Assembly (NCBI GenBank): GCA_949742895.1
Contig: CATJRT010000224.1
Coordinates: 1 to 12,350, forward strand
Reading direction: 5' to 3'
DNA length: 12,350 nucleotides
Origin: an uncultured Eubacteriales bacterium
Lineage (GTDB): Bacteria; Bacillota_A; Clostridia; Oscillospirales; Oscillospiraceae
The position numbers and the translations under genes are program-made. Each line of letters begins with the position of its first letter. Positions within the stretch are counted from its first letter, which is position 1. This document shows, one piece after another, positions 5,513 to 10,938 of the stretch. The notes under the pieces were generated by a model. The model was given only the letters and a program-made list of their open reading frames with translations, was not told where the DNA came from and searched no databases.

Positions 5513-5550
5513 AATGACCGCAGGTATTTGCAGGCTGTGTTTATGGCGCA

Positions 5551-5575
5551 GCTTCCAGATACCGGTATTCGAAGC
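5551..5575. promoter_or_regulatory. Nested dyad before the Cro-like gene
   Basis: The perfect 10-bp palindrome ATACCGGTAT (5559-5568) is flanked by GCTTC (5551-5555) and GAAGC (5571-5575). The whole dyad ends 7 bp before the ribosome binding site GGGAGGTG of the Cro-like gene. It could be a DNA operator or an RNA hairpin affecting translation. Confidence 0.35.
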
Positions 5576-5596
5576 GGCTAAGGGAGGTGAACAAGG

Positions 5597-5812
5597 GTGA
5601 TCGGCGAGGAATTCAAAATCCGGCGGGAGGCGCTGGGGCTGGACCAGAAGCAGCTTGCCGCCAGGCTGTGCGTGAGCCAGAGCGCGGTGTGCCGCATTGA
5701 GGCGGGGCTGAAAATGCCGTCCGTCATGCTGGTGAAGCTGGCGGCGGAGCTGTTTGGCTGCACCACGGACGCGCTGATTCTGGGCCGGGAGGAGGCCCGC
5801 GGCAGCGCATGA
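5597..5812 (+). CDS. Cro-like XRE-family HTH regulator
   Basis: 71-residue protein that is almost entirely one XRE helix-turn-helix domain. It runs FKIRREALGLDQKQLAARL, then CVSQSAVCRIEAGLKMPS as the recognition region, then ELFGCTTDALILG. It starts at a GTG with GGGAGGTG 7 nt upstream. It is the first gene of the rightward transcript facing the repressor, the position of Cro in phage immunity regions. It presumably competes with the repressor or shuts down early transcription. It is too short to hold an effector domain. A late-regulator role cannot be excluded. Confidence 0.85.
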   Translation: MIGEEFKIRREALGLDQKQLAARLCVSQSAVCRIEAGLKMPSVMLVKLAAELFGCTTDALILGREEARGSA

Positions 5813-5816
5813 GCGC

Positions 5817-5856
5817 AAAAAAACGCCCTGCCGGGTGGTGGCACACCTGACAGGGC
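5817..5856 (-). terminator. Minus-directed intrinsic terminator after the Cro-like gene
   Basis: GCCCTG (5825-5830) and CAGGGC (5851-5856) pair, with an inner GGTG/CACC. On the minus strand the stem is followed by seven T (A7 at 5817-5823). In the plus direction no T-run follows. It would stop antisense transcription entering the Cro/operator region from the right, although no minus-strand gene lies there. Confidence 0.5.
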
Positions 5857-5936
5857 AAAACGGACCGAAGCAATCAAAACAGTCCCGTGCCTTGATTATA
5901 TCACGGACACGGGCCGGAATCAAGGAGGAATTTGCA

Positions 5937-6215
5937 ATGAAGCTGTCCAACACCGCACAGGCCGGGGACGAACGGATGCTGAGCCCCAACGAGCTGGCCC
6001 GGCAATGGGGCGTATCGGTTTACACCATCCACCGGCTGGCCAACAGGCCGGACGGGCTGAGGGCATATAAGATCGGCAGCCTGACCCGGTTCAGGGCCGC
6101 CGACGTGGAGGCGTACCTGGCCGCCAACGAGCTCAGGGCGCCGGAGCGGCAGGAGCCGTTTCCGGGGATGGCGAGGTTCAAGTACACGCCGGGGATGAAG
6201 GTGGTGTCGCTGTGA
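5937..6215 (+). CDS. Excisionase-like HTH (MerR/HTH_17-type) protein
   Basis: 92-residue protein with one winged-helix domain of the excisionase/HTH_17 type: LSPNELARQWGVSVYTIHRL (residues 15-34), then a loop, then AYKIGSLTRFRAADVEAYLA (43-62). The ATG at 5937 has AAGGAGGAA about 6 nt upstream, and the upstream in-frame extension has no ribosome binding site. Members of this family bend DNA to help the integrase excise, or act as early regulators. Being the second gene of the early operon and away from the integrase, either role is possible. The tail (63-92) is proline-rich and unassigned. An inverted repeat CCCGTG/CACGGG (5884-5913) around an AT-rich centre lies just upstream. Confidence 0.75.
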   Translation: MKLSNTAQAGDERMLSPNELARQWGVSVYTIHRLANRPDGLRAYKIGSLTRFRAADVEAYLAANELRAPERQEPFPGMARFKYTPGMKVVSL

Positions 6216-6250
6216 GCGCGTACGCCGCAGGGGAAAGGGGGTGAGGCCGC

Positions 6251-7060
6251 ATGGCGCAAAGGCAGATTATCGTCCGCCGGGCAAGGCCCAAGGAGACCCG
6301 GATTCAGAACGGCATCATCTGGAACGACCGGCTCAGCCCCATGGCCCGGTTTTCGCTCATCGCCATGCTGAGCCTGCCCGATTTCTGGGATTACTCCGTG
6401 CGGGGCATGGCGGCCATCCTGCACATATCCAAGGACACCATGTCCAAGTACATCCGGGAGCTGGAGTCCGCCGGGTACGTCAAGCGCAGGCAGGCCCACA
6501 GCCGGGCCGGGACCTTTGCAGGCGTGACCTATATCATGACGGACACGCCGTGGGACTTCGGCCCGGAGGCCGGGGAGGGGCCGCGTCCTAATTTTCCGGA
6601 GCCGGTGGAGCCGGAGCCGGAAAAGCCGCCGCAAAAGAAACGTACTGAACAATGGAAGGACGAAGGGAAGAACAATCCCCCCTGTAGTCCCCCCGAGGGG
6701 GAGGGCGCCGGACTGGACGGGCTTAAGCCCAGGCCCAAACGCACCCGGCGGCAGAAGTCCGTCCCGGACCACAGCCCGGAGCGGTTCGAGCAGTTCTGGG
6801 CGGCCTACCCCGGCGGCGGCTCCCGGCTCAAGGCGGCGTCCGCCTGGGACGCGCTGAAGCCCGGCGATGCGCTGATTGACGAGATGGCCCGCGCCCTCAA
6901 GCGGCAGATGGCCTCCCGCCAGTGGCGGGAGGGGGTGGGCATACCCCACGCCTCCACCTGGCTTAACCAGCGGCGCTGGACGGACAAGCTGCCGGAAACG
7001 CCCCGCACGGCGGAGCCCGGCGGCTGGGCGGACGACCCGGAGGTGATGCCGGATGGATAA
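6251..7060 (+). CDS. Phage replisome organiser / helicase loader-like protein
   Basis: 269-residue protein in two parts. Residues 20-100 form a winged-helix domain (LSPMARFSLIAML, then VRGMAAILHISKDTMSKYIRELESAGYVKRR) like the HTH_36 domain of phage initiators. A charged, proline-rich linker (about 108-172) follows. Residues 178-248 carry the phage loader-type segment FEQFWAAYP...IPHASTWLNQRRWTDKL, seen at the end of many phage O/DnaD-like proteins. It should bind the origin and deliver the DnaB-type helicase encoded next. It starts at an ATG after GGGGGTGAG and its end overlaps the helicase start by 8 bp (ATGGATAA), a sign of coupled translation. The link from domain to function rests on family knowledge and gene order. 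Confidence 0.82.
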   Translation: MAQRQIIVRRARPKETRIQNGIIWNDRLSPMARFSLIAMLSLPDFWDYSVRGMAAILHISKDTMSKYIRELESAGYVKRRQAHSRAGTFAGVTYIMTDTPWDFGPEAGEGPRPNFPEPVEPEPEKPPQKKRTEQWKDEGKNNPPCSPPEGEGAGLDGLKPRPKRTRRQKSVPDHSPERFEQFWAAYPGGGSRLKAASAWDALKPGDALIDEMARALKRQMASRQWREGVGIPHASTWLNQRRWTDKLPETPRTAEPGGWADDPEVMPDG

Positions 7061-8456
7061 CGGCGCCCAGGCGCGGACGGAGGGGCTGGAAGCCCAGCGG
7101 TCGGTCATCGGCTCCATGCTCCTGGACGAGCGCTGCGTGGGGGAGGTGATGACCCTGCTGTGCCCGGACGACTTCACCGACCCCACCTGCCGGAACACCT
7201 TCGAGGCCATCCGCAGGCTGCGGCTGGAGGGCAGGCCCATCGACCCGGTGACGGTGACGGACGCCGTATCCGGCGGTCCGTCGTACATACAGTGGGCCCG
7301 GGCGGTGCTGGAGGAAACCCCCACCGCCGCCAACGCGGCGCAGTACGCGGAGATTGCCCGGGAACGCACCGCAGAGTACCGCCTGGACGGCCTGGCCATG
7401 GAGCTGCTGGACAGCCGGGGGCGGGAGGAGAAGGCCAGCGTGGTGCGCCGGATGTCCAGCCTGCTGTCCGCCGCCAGCCGGATGCCCCGGATGACGGCGG
7501 CGGAGGCGGCAAAGGATTTTATAGCCCGGATGTCCAGCCAAAAAAGGCCGGAGTACCTTCCCTGGGGCCTGCCCACGGCGGACCGCAAGGTATACGCCGG
7601 ACTGGGGGACATGATCCTGCTGGGGGGGTACTCCTCCTCGGGCAAGACGCTGCTGTCCATCCTCATGGCCCTGGCCCAGGCCAAGCGGTACAGGGTTGGG
7701 TATTACACCCTGGAGACCCAGCCGGAAAAGATGGCCGACCGCATTTTTTCCCACCTGTCCGGGGTGCCGCTGGACAGGCTCAAGACCCGGCAGTTCAGCG
7801 GCGGGGAGTGGGAGGCGATGGCCCAGGCGGCCAACGACTTCGCCGCCGGCTGCCCCTTCGACATCATCCAGGCCGCCGGCTCGTCGGTGGATGACATCGC
7901 GTCCGACGCGGTGGGCCGGGGCTACCAGGTCGTCTATGTGGACTACCTCCAACTCATCAAGGCCCCTGGGGTCCGCGCCGACAATACCTATGTGGCTGTG
8001 TCCGCCGTGAGCCGGAGCCTGAAGCTGTTTGCCCAGCGGACCGGAACGGCAGTGGTGGCGCTGGCCCAGCTCTCCCGCCCCGCCCGGGAGAACGGCGGGG
8101 CGCAGGCGCAGCACATCCCGCCGTCCATGCACTCCTTCCGGGACTCCGGGCAGATCGAGCAGGACGCGGACGCAGCCTTTCTGCTGTGGCCCTCCGACCC
8201 CAACGACAACGCCTCCCAGCGGGTGCTCAAGCTGGGCAAGAACAAGGAGGGGGAGCGGTTCACCGTGCGCCTGGCGTTCCAGGGGGCCACCATGACCATG
8301 GCGGAGCTGGAGGTTCCGGCGGAGCGGACCGCAGCGGAGCTGAGCGCACGGGGCCGGGCGGTGAAGCGGGCCAACCGCAGGGCGGCGGCGGGCGCTCAGG
8401 CGCAATTCCGGGCGCTGCCCGCCGGAAAAGAGGATGGGGATAATCCGTTTGTTTGA
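7053..8456 (+). CDS. dnaB: DnaB-family replicative helicase
   Basis: 467-residue ring helicase that should unwind phage DNA 5' to 3'. Residues 8-105 form the DnaB N-terminal domain (EAQRSVIGSMLLDERCV). The RecA-like core has Walker A GGYSSSGKT (191-199, K198), the catalytic-glutamate region around E221 (TLETQPEKM), Walker B VVYVDYLQLI (293-302, D297) and the C-terminal signature SGQIEQDADAAFLL (365-378). The length is typical of phage DnaB proteins. A GGAGGTGATG box lies 6 nt before the ATG, which overlaps the loader gene stop. The C-terminal tail (about 420-467) is basic and alanine-rich. It pairs functionally with the loader upstream and the HUH protein downstream. Confidence 0.96.
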   Translation: MDNGAQARTEGLEAQRSVIGSMLLDERCVGEVMTLLCPDDFTDPTCRNTFEAIRRLRLEGRPIDPVTVTDAVSGGPSYIQWARAVLEETPTAANAAQYAEIARERTAEYRLDGLAMELLDSRGREEKASVVRRMSSLLSAASRMPRMTAAEAAKDFIARMSSQKRPEYLPWGLPTADRKVYAGLGDMILLGGYSSSGKTLLSILMALAQAKRYRVGYYTLETQPEKMADRIFSHLSGVPLDRLKTRQFSGGEWEAMAQAANDFAAGCPFDIIQAAGSSVDDIASDAVGRGYQVVYVDYLQLIKAPGVRADNTYVAVSAVSRSLKLFAQRTGTAVVALAQLSRPARENGGAQAQHIPPSMHSFRDSGQIEQDADAAFLLWPSDPNDNASQRVLKLGKNKEGERFTVRLAFQGATMTMAELEVPAERTAAELSARGRAVKRANRRAAAGAQAQFRALPAGKEDGDNPFV

Positions 8457-8701
8457 CACAGAAGCGCCCGAGCAAGCGGCTGCGAGGGAGCTTGGAGCGG
8501 AGCGAAGGCAAAAGCCCAAGGCCCACGCAGTGGGACTGGATTTTTCCTGAGTCGGAGCGAACTGGGCGAAACCGGAAGCGAACGATATACTGCTTGCCCC
8601 GACGAGGGGAGCGGAGAAGCAAAGGCGTGAAGCTAACTCTGCCCATAGGGCGGAGCGAGTGGAACGGGCTTTGCTTCGACGGCGAGGAAAGGGGGCCCAC
8701 C
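8457..8701 (+). other. Gap between helicase and Rep genes, candidate replication origin
   Basis: 245 bp without a convincing gene. CGGAGCGA occurs three times (8498, 8553, 8651) with a near copy at 8612 (CGGAGAAG). There is a 5-bp hairpin CCCAC-GCA-GTGGG (8522-8534) with T5 seven bases later, and a GCCC-ATA-GGGC hairpin (8641-8651). The right third is part of a repeat shared with 10995-11071. Short iterated boxes and hairpins between helicase and Rep genes suggest an origin or nicking site, but no AT-rich unwinding zone is seen. The Rep frame is open leftward from 8702 to a TTG at 8453 without a ribosome binding site. Confidence 0.4.
8606..8681 (+). repeat. Diverged ~76-nt repeat, copy 1
   Basis: GGGGAGCGGAGAAGCA (8606-8621) and CTTTGCTTCGACG (8669-8681) recur as GGGGAGAGGAGAAGCA (10995-11010) and CTTTGCTTCGACG (11059-11071). 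Outer spacing is 63 versus 64 nt. Between them both copies have a G(T)G-AGCT block and a small GCC/GGC hairpin followed by GGAG. Copy 1 lies just before the Rep gene. Confidence 0.5.
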
Positions 8702-9457
8702 ATGGCTAAATTCAAGAAAATCATCGTCGCCGGGCCGTTGGTCATCGAGGCCGTCTACCCCGCCCCCAGCCCCAGGGACAGCCAGGGCGTGCGCCGGGGG
8801 AAACGGGCGCTGTCCTCCCAGGCCCAGCGGCAGATGAACCTTAAGTATGCGTGGCAAAAGCTGGAGCTGGAGATCGCCGCCAACTTCGGCGTCCGGGACC
8901 TGTGGGCCACGCTTACATATGACGACGCCCCCCTGCCCCGGAGCCGGGAGGAGGCCAGGGCGTGCTTCCGGGCCTTCATCAAGCGGCTCCGGGCGGCGCG
9001 AAGGGCCAGGGGACAGGAGCTGCGCTACCTCTACGTCACCGAGCACAGGCACGGCGGCGGACGCTGGCACCACCACGCCCTCATCAACGCCGCCGGAGAG
9101 GATTATGGGCTGCTCTGGCGGCTGTGGGGCCGGGGGAACGTGGAGCTGCGGCCCATCCGCATCGACCGGGACAGGAACTATGAGACCCTGGCCCGGTATA
9201 TGTGCAAGGAGCAGCGGGACAAGGTGGGCCAGCGGCTGTGGTCTGGGTCCAAGGGGCTGCGCAGGCCGGTGGGGGAACGCTTCCGGGTGCCCAACGGCAC
9301 GCCGCTGTCCGTGCCCAGGGGCGCGGCCCTCACCCTTGCCGACACCGGCGACGTGGCCACCGCCTACGGCCACTACCGGTATATCAAGTACCTGGCGGCG
9401 GGCTGGGAGGCTACGGCGGCGCCAAAGGCCAAACGCAGGCGCAGGCGGGGCCGGTGA
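8702..9457 (+). CDS. HUH-type replication (Rep) protein
   Basis: 251-residue protein with the three HUH-nuclease motifs in order. Motif 1 is LWATLTYDD (67-75). Motif 2 is the metal-binding RWHHHALIN (121-129). Motif 3 is the candidate nucleophile region ARYMCKEQRDK with Y166 and K169. HUH Reps nick DNA and stay bound through the tyrosine to start rolling-circle replication. YVTEHRHGGGRWHHH is typical of the phage/plasmid rolling-circle-associated group found in clostridial elements. The tail is arginine-rich (KAKRRRRRGR). The ATG at 8702 has AAAGGGGG 6 nt upstream and starts where similarity to the fold begins. A TTG at 8453 would add 83 basic residues but lacks a binding site. Beside a loader and DnaB helicase this suggests nick-primed or mixed replication. 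Confidence 0.82.
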   Translation: MAKFKKIIVAGPLVIEAVYPAPSPRDSQGVRRGKRALSSQAQRQMNLKYAWQKLELEIAANFGVRDLWATLTYDDAPLPRSREEARACFRAFIKRLRAARRARGQELRYLYVTEHRHGGGRWHHHALINAAGEDYGLLWRLWGRGNVELRPIRIDRDRNYETLARYMCKEQRDKVGQRLWSGSKGLRRPVGERFRVPNGTPLSVPRGAALTLADTGDVATAYGHYRYIKYLAAGWEATAAPKAKRRRRRGR

Positions 9458-9496
9458 CGCCTTTTATTTATTTTCAGCCTTGAGGAGTATATTAAC

Positions 9497-9724
9497 TTGT
9501 GGAAAAGGCGGGTGGGCGTATTGCAAAGGGCGGCAAAGCATGGTAAACTGTTGACAGTGAACGCGGGGTATCTCGTCTGCCCCGCCTGCCGCCGGAACCG
9601 GCGGCTGATCCAGGTCTGCCCCGACACCCGCGCAGAACGGCTGCGGGTCTACTGCCGGGCCTGCAAGACCGAGCTCATCGTGGATATGGACCAGGGCCAG
9701 TGCTTTGAGAGCCGGGGCCGGTGA
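9497..9724 (+). CDS. Small four-cysteine protein (Cys-rich KTR-like zinc ribbon)
   Basis: 75-residue protein with two CxxC pairs: C28/C31 in YLVCPACRR and C53/C56 in YCRACKTELIV. The order is CPxC, then R/K-rich RLIQVCPDT, then a second CxxC in a beta-like strand, resembling the Cys-rich KTR family common on Firmicutes mobile elements. The four cysteines should bind one zinc ion; a nucleic-acid or protein contact is likely but unproven. A TTG start at 9497 has AGGAG 9 nt upstream; a GTG within the next codons is an alternative. It is 39 bp after the Rep gene and probably in the same transcript. Confidence 0.65.
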   Translation: MWKRRVGVLQRAAKHGKLLTVNAGYLVCPACRRNRRLIQVCPDTRAERLRVYCRACKTELIVDMDQGQCFESRGR

Positions 9725-9793
9725 CAGCGCAGAAATGCGCCGCTGCCGGTCCCGGCCTTTTTTCGCGGGCCGGGTCCGGGAGGAGGAGACGCC
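9725..9793 (+). promoter_or_regulatory. Hairpins before the HNH gene, possible early/late boundary
   Basis: GCGCA-GAAA-TGCGC (9727-9740) is a 5-bp stem with a GNRA-type loop. CCCGGCC (9751-9757) and GGCCGGG (9768-9774) form a 7-bp stem whose loop begins with six T (9758-9763). A short GCCG/CGGC stem just before the T-run could act as a weak terminator. The second hairpin ends next to the HNH ribosome binding site GGAGGAGG. Confidence 0.35.
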
Positions 9794-10162
9794 ATGGCAA
9801 GCGCGCTGCTGCGGCCCTGCCGTCATCCCGGCTGTTCCGAGCTGACCCGGTCGGGCTGGTGCTCCAGGCACAGGCCCAGGCAGGCTGCCCGCAAGGAGTC
9901 CGCCGGGTATCACGGCTGGTACAGCCTGTCCGTCTGGACGGACGGCCTGCGCCCCGCCCAGCTCTTGCGGGAGCCTTTTTGCCGGGTGTGCGCTCAGATG
10001 GGACGGCGCACCCCTGCCACCGACGTGGACCACATCCGGCCCCACAGAGGGGATTGGGCGCTGTTCACCGACCCGGCGAACCTGCAAAGCCTGTGCCACC
10101 CCTGCCACTCCGCCAAAACCATGGCGGAACGGCGGCAAAACAGCGAAAAAAAACGGGGCTGA
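9794..10162 (+). CDS. HNH endonuclease of the packaging module
   Basis: 122-residue nuclease. The HNH core runs from the first zinc pair C63/C66 (FCRVC), through VDHIRPHRGD (D79, H80), N97 (NLQSLC), to the second zinc pair C101/C104 with H105 (CHPCHSAKT). An extra N-terminal cysteine/histidine motif (CRHPGC...GWCSRH, residues 9-26) is typical of phage HNH proteins encoded next to terminases. These work with the terminase in cutting DNA during packaging, especially in cos-type phages. ATG at 9794 after GGAGGAGG. It is the first gene of the packaging block, 268 bp before the small terminase. Confidence 0.92.
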   Translation: MASALLRPCRHPGCSELTRSGWCSRHRPRQAARKESAGYHGWYSLSVWTDGLRPAQLLREPFCRVCAQMGRRTPATDVDHIRPHRGDWALFTDPANLQSLCHPCHSAKTMAERRQNSEKKRG

Positions 10163-10430
10163 TTTCAGGGGCGGCAGGCCGGATATGCGGCCTGCTTTGG
10201 GCGCGGGAGCGCGGGGGCGCGGCCTGCCTGCGCCTGAGCGGGTTTCCTTGCGGCCCCTCCCCCCCGGGTGGAAAGGCTTCCGGCCCAGGCCGCCAGACCG
10301 TGTGGCCCCCTCTGCGGGGGAATTTTTCCCCACGGCGGAAAAAAAGCCCCGTGGCCGGGGGCGGAGCAAAAAACCTGGCGCGGCCCCTTGCCGCAGGCCG
10401 GGGCGGAGCGATTGGGAAGGAGGCGGCGGT
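10163..10430 (+). other. Hairpin-rich gap before the small terminase, candidate cos/pac or late control region
   Basis: 268 bp with no convincing gene. Stems seen: GCAGGCC/GGCCTGC (10174-10195, 7 bp); CCCCC/GGGGG followed by AATTTTT (about 10311-10330, terminator-like); GGGGAA/TTCCCC overlapping it; CCACGG/CCGTGG around an A-rich loop (about 10333-10358); and GCCCC/GGGGC just before the gene. A CGGAGCGA box (10404-10411) matches those at 8498, 8553 and 8651. Several stems overlap and exclude each other. Cos and pac sites usually lie near the small terminase gene, so this is a natural candidate, but nothing proves it. Confidence 0.4.
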
Positions 10431-10934
10431 ATGCCGGGACCGAGACAGCCAACCGAGCTGGTGGCGGCAAGAGGAAAAAAGCACCTCACCCGCAGGCAGG
10501 AGGACGAACGCCGGGACTGGGAGGTCCATGTGCCGCCCCCTGAGCGGGTGGAGCCGCCCCCCTGGCTGCCCAAAAAGCTCCATGCAGAGTTCACGGAGAT
10601 TGGCGAGCTCCTGCGCCGGGCGGGGCTGTATACCGGGCTGGACCGGGACGCCCTTGGGCAGTATTTCCTTGCACGGGAGCGGTGGCAGCGGGCGGACAGG
10701 CTGGCCAGCCGCGCCATCCGGGAGCAGGATGAAAAGCTGGCCCGTGAGTGGACCGGCGTCCAGGGGACCTACTTCCGGCAGTGCCGCCAGTGCGCGGAGA
10801 CGCTGGGACTGTCCATCTCCTCCCGGTGCAGGCTGGCCCTGCCGCACGGGCTGGACCACTCCGCCCCGGAGGAGGAGGACGAGTTCACCAGGGCCCTGCG
10901 GGAGCGGCAGGCCCGGGCCGCAGGCGGAGGCTGA
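10431..10934 (+). CDS. terS: P27-family terminase small subunit
   Basis: 167-residue DNA-recognition subunit of the packaging motor. The N-terminus MPGPRQPTELVAARGKKHLT is the hallmark of the P27-type small terminases, followed by a charged stretch and PPWLPKKLHAEFTEIGELLRRAGLYTGLDRDALGQYF (residues 43-79), then helical segments to about 140 (ETLGLSISSRCRL). The acidic/alanine end (EEEDEFTRALRERQARAAGGG) is variable in the family. The ATG at 10431 has AAGGAGG 6-7 nt upstream. A longer reading from 10185 lacks a binding site and would translate the hairpin region. The large subunit starts 4 bp after its stop. Confidence 0.93.
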   Translation: MPGPRQPTELVAARGKKHLTRRQEDERRDWEVHVPPPERVEPPPWLPKKLHAEFTEIGELLRRAGLYTGLDRDALGQYFLARERWQRADRLASRAIREQDEKLAREWTGVQGTYFRQCRQCAETLGLSISSRCRLALPHGLDHSAPEEEDEFTRALRERQARAAGGG

Positions 10935-10938
10935 ACCG

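Noticed and set aside
8453..8701. TTG start at 8453 adding 83 residues to the Rep protein
   Set aside because: No ribosome binding site precedes it and the added stretch is repeat-derived and basic. The ATG at 8702 has a good site. An extended form is not fully excluded, since the frame has no stop.
10185..10430. Upstream extension of the small terminase to 10185
   Set aside because: No ribosome binding site, translates hairpin DNA, and the P27 signature MPGPRQPTEL begins at 10431.
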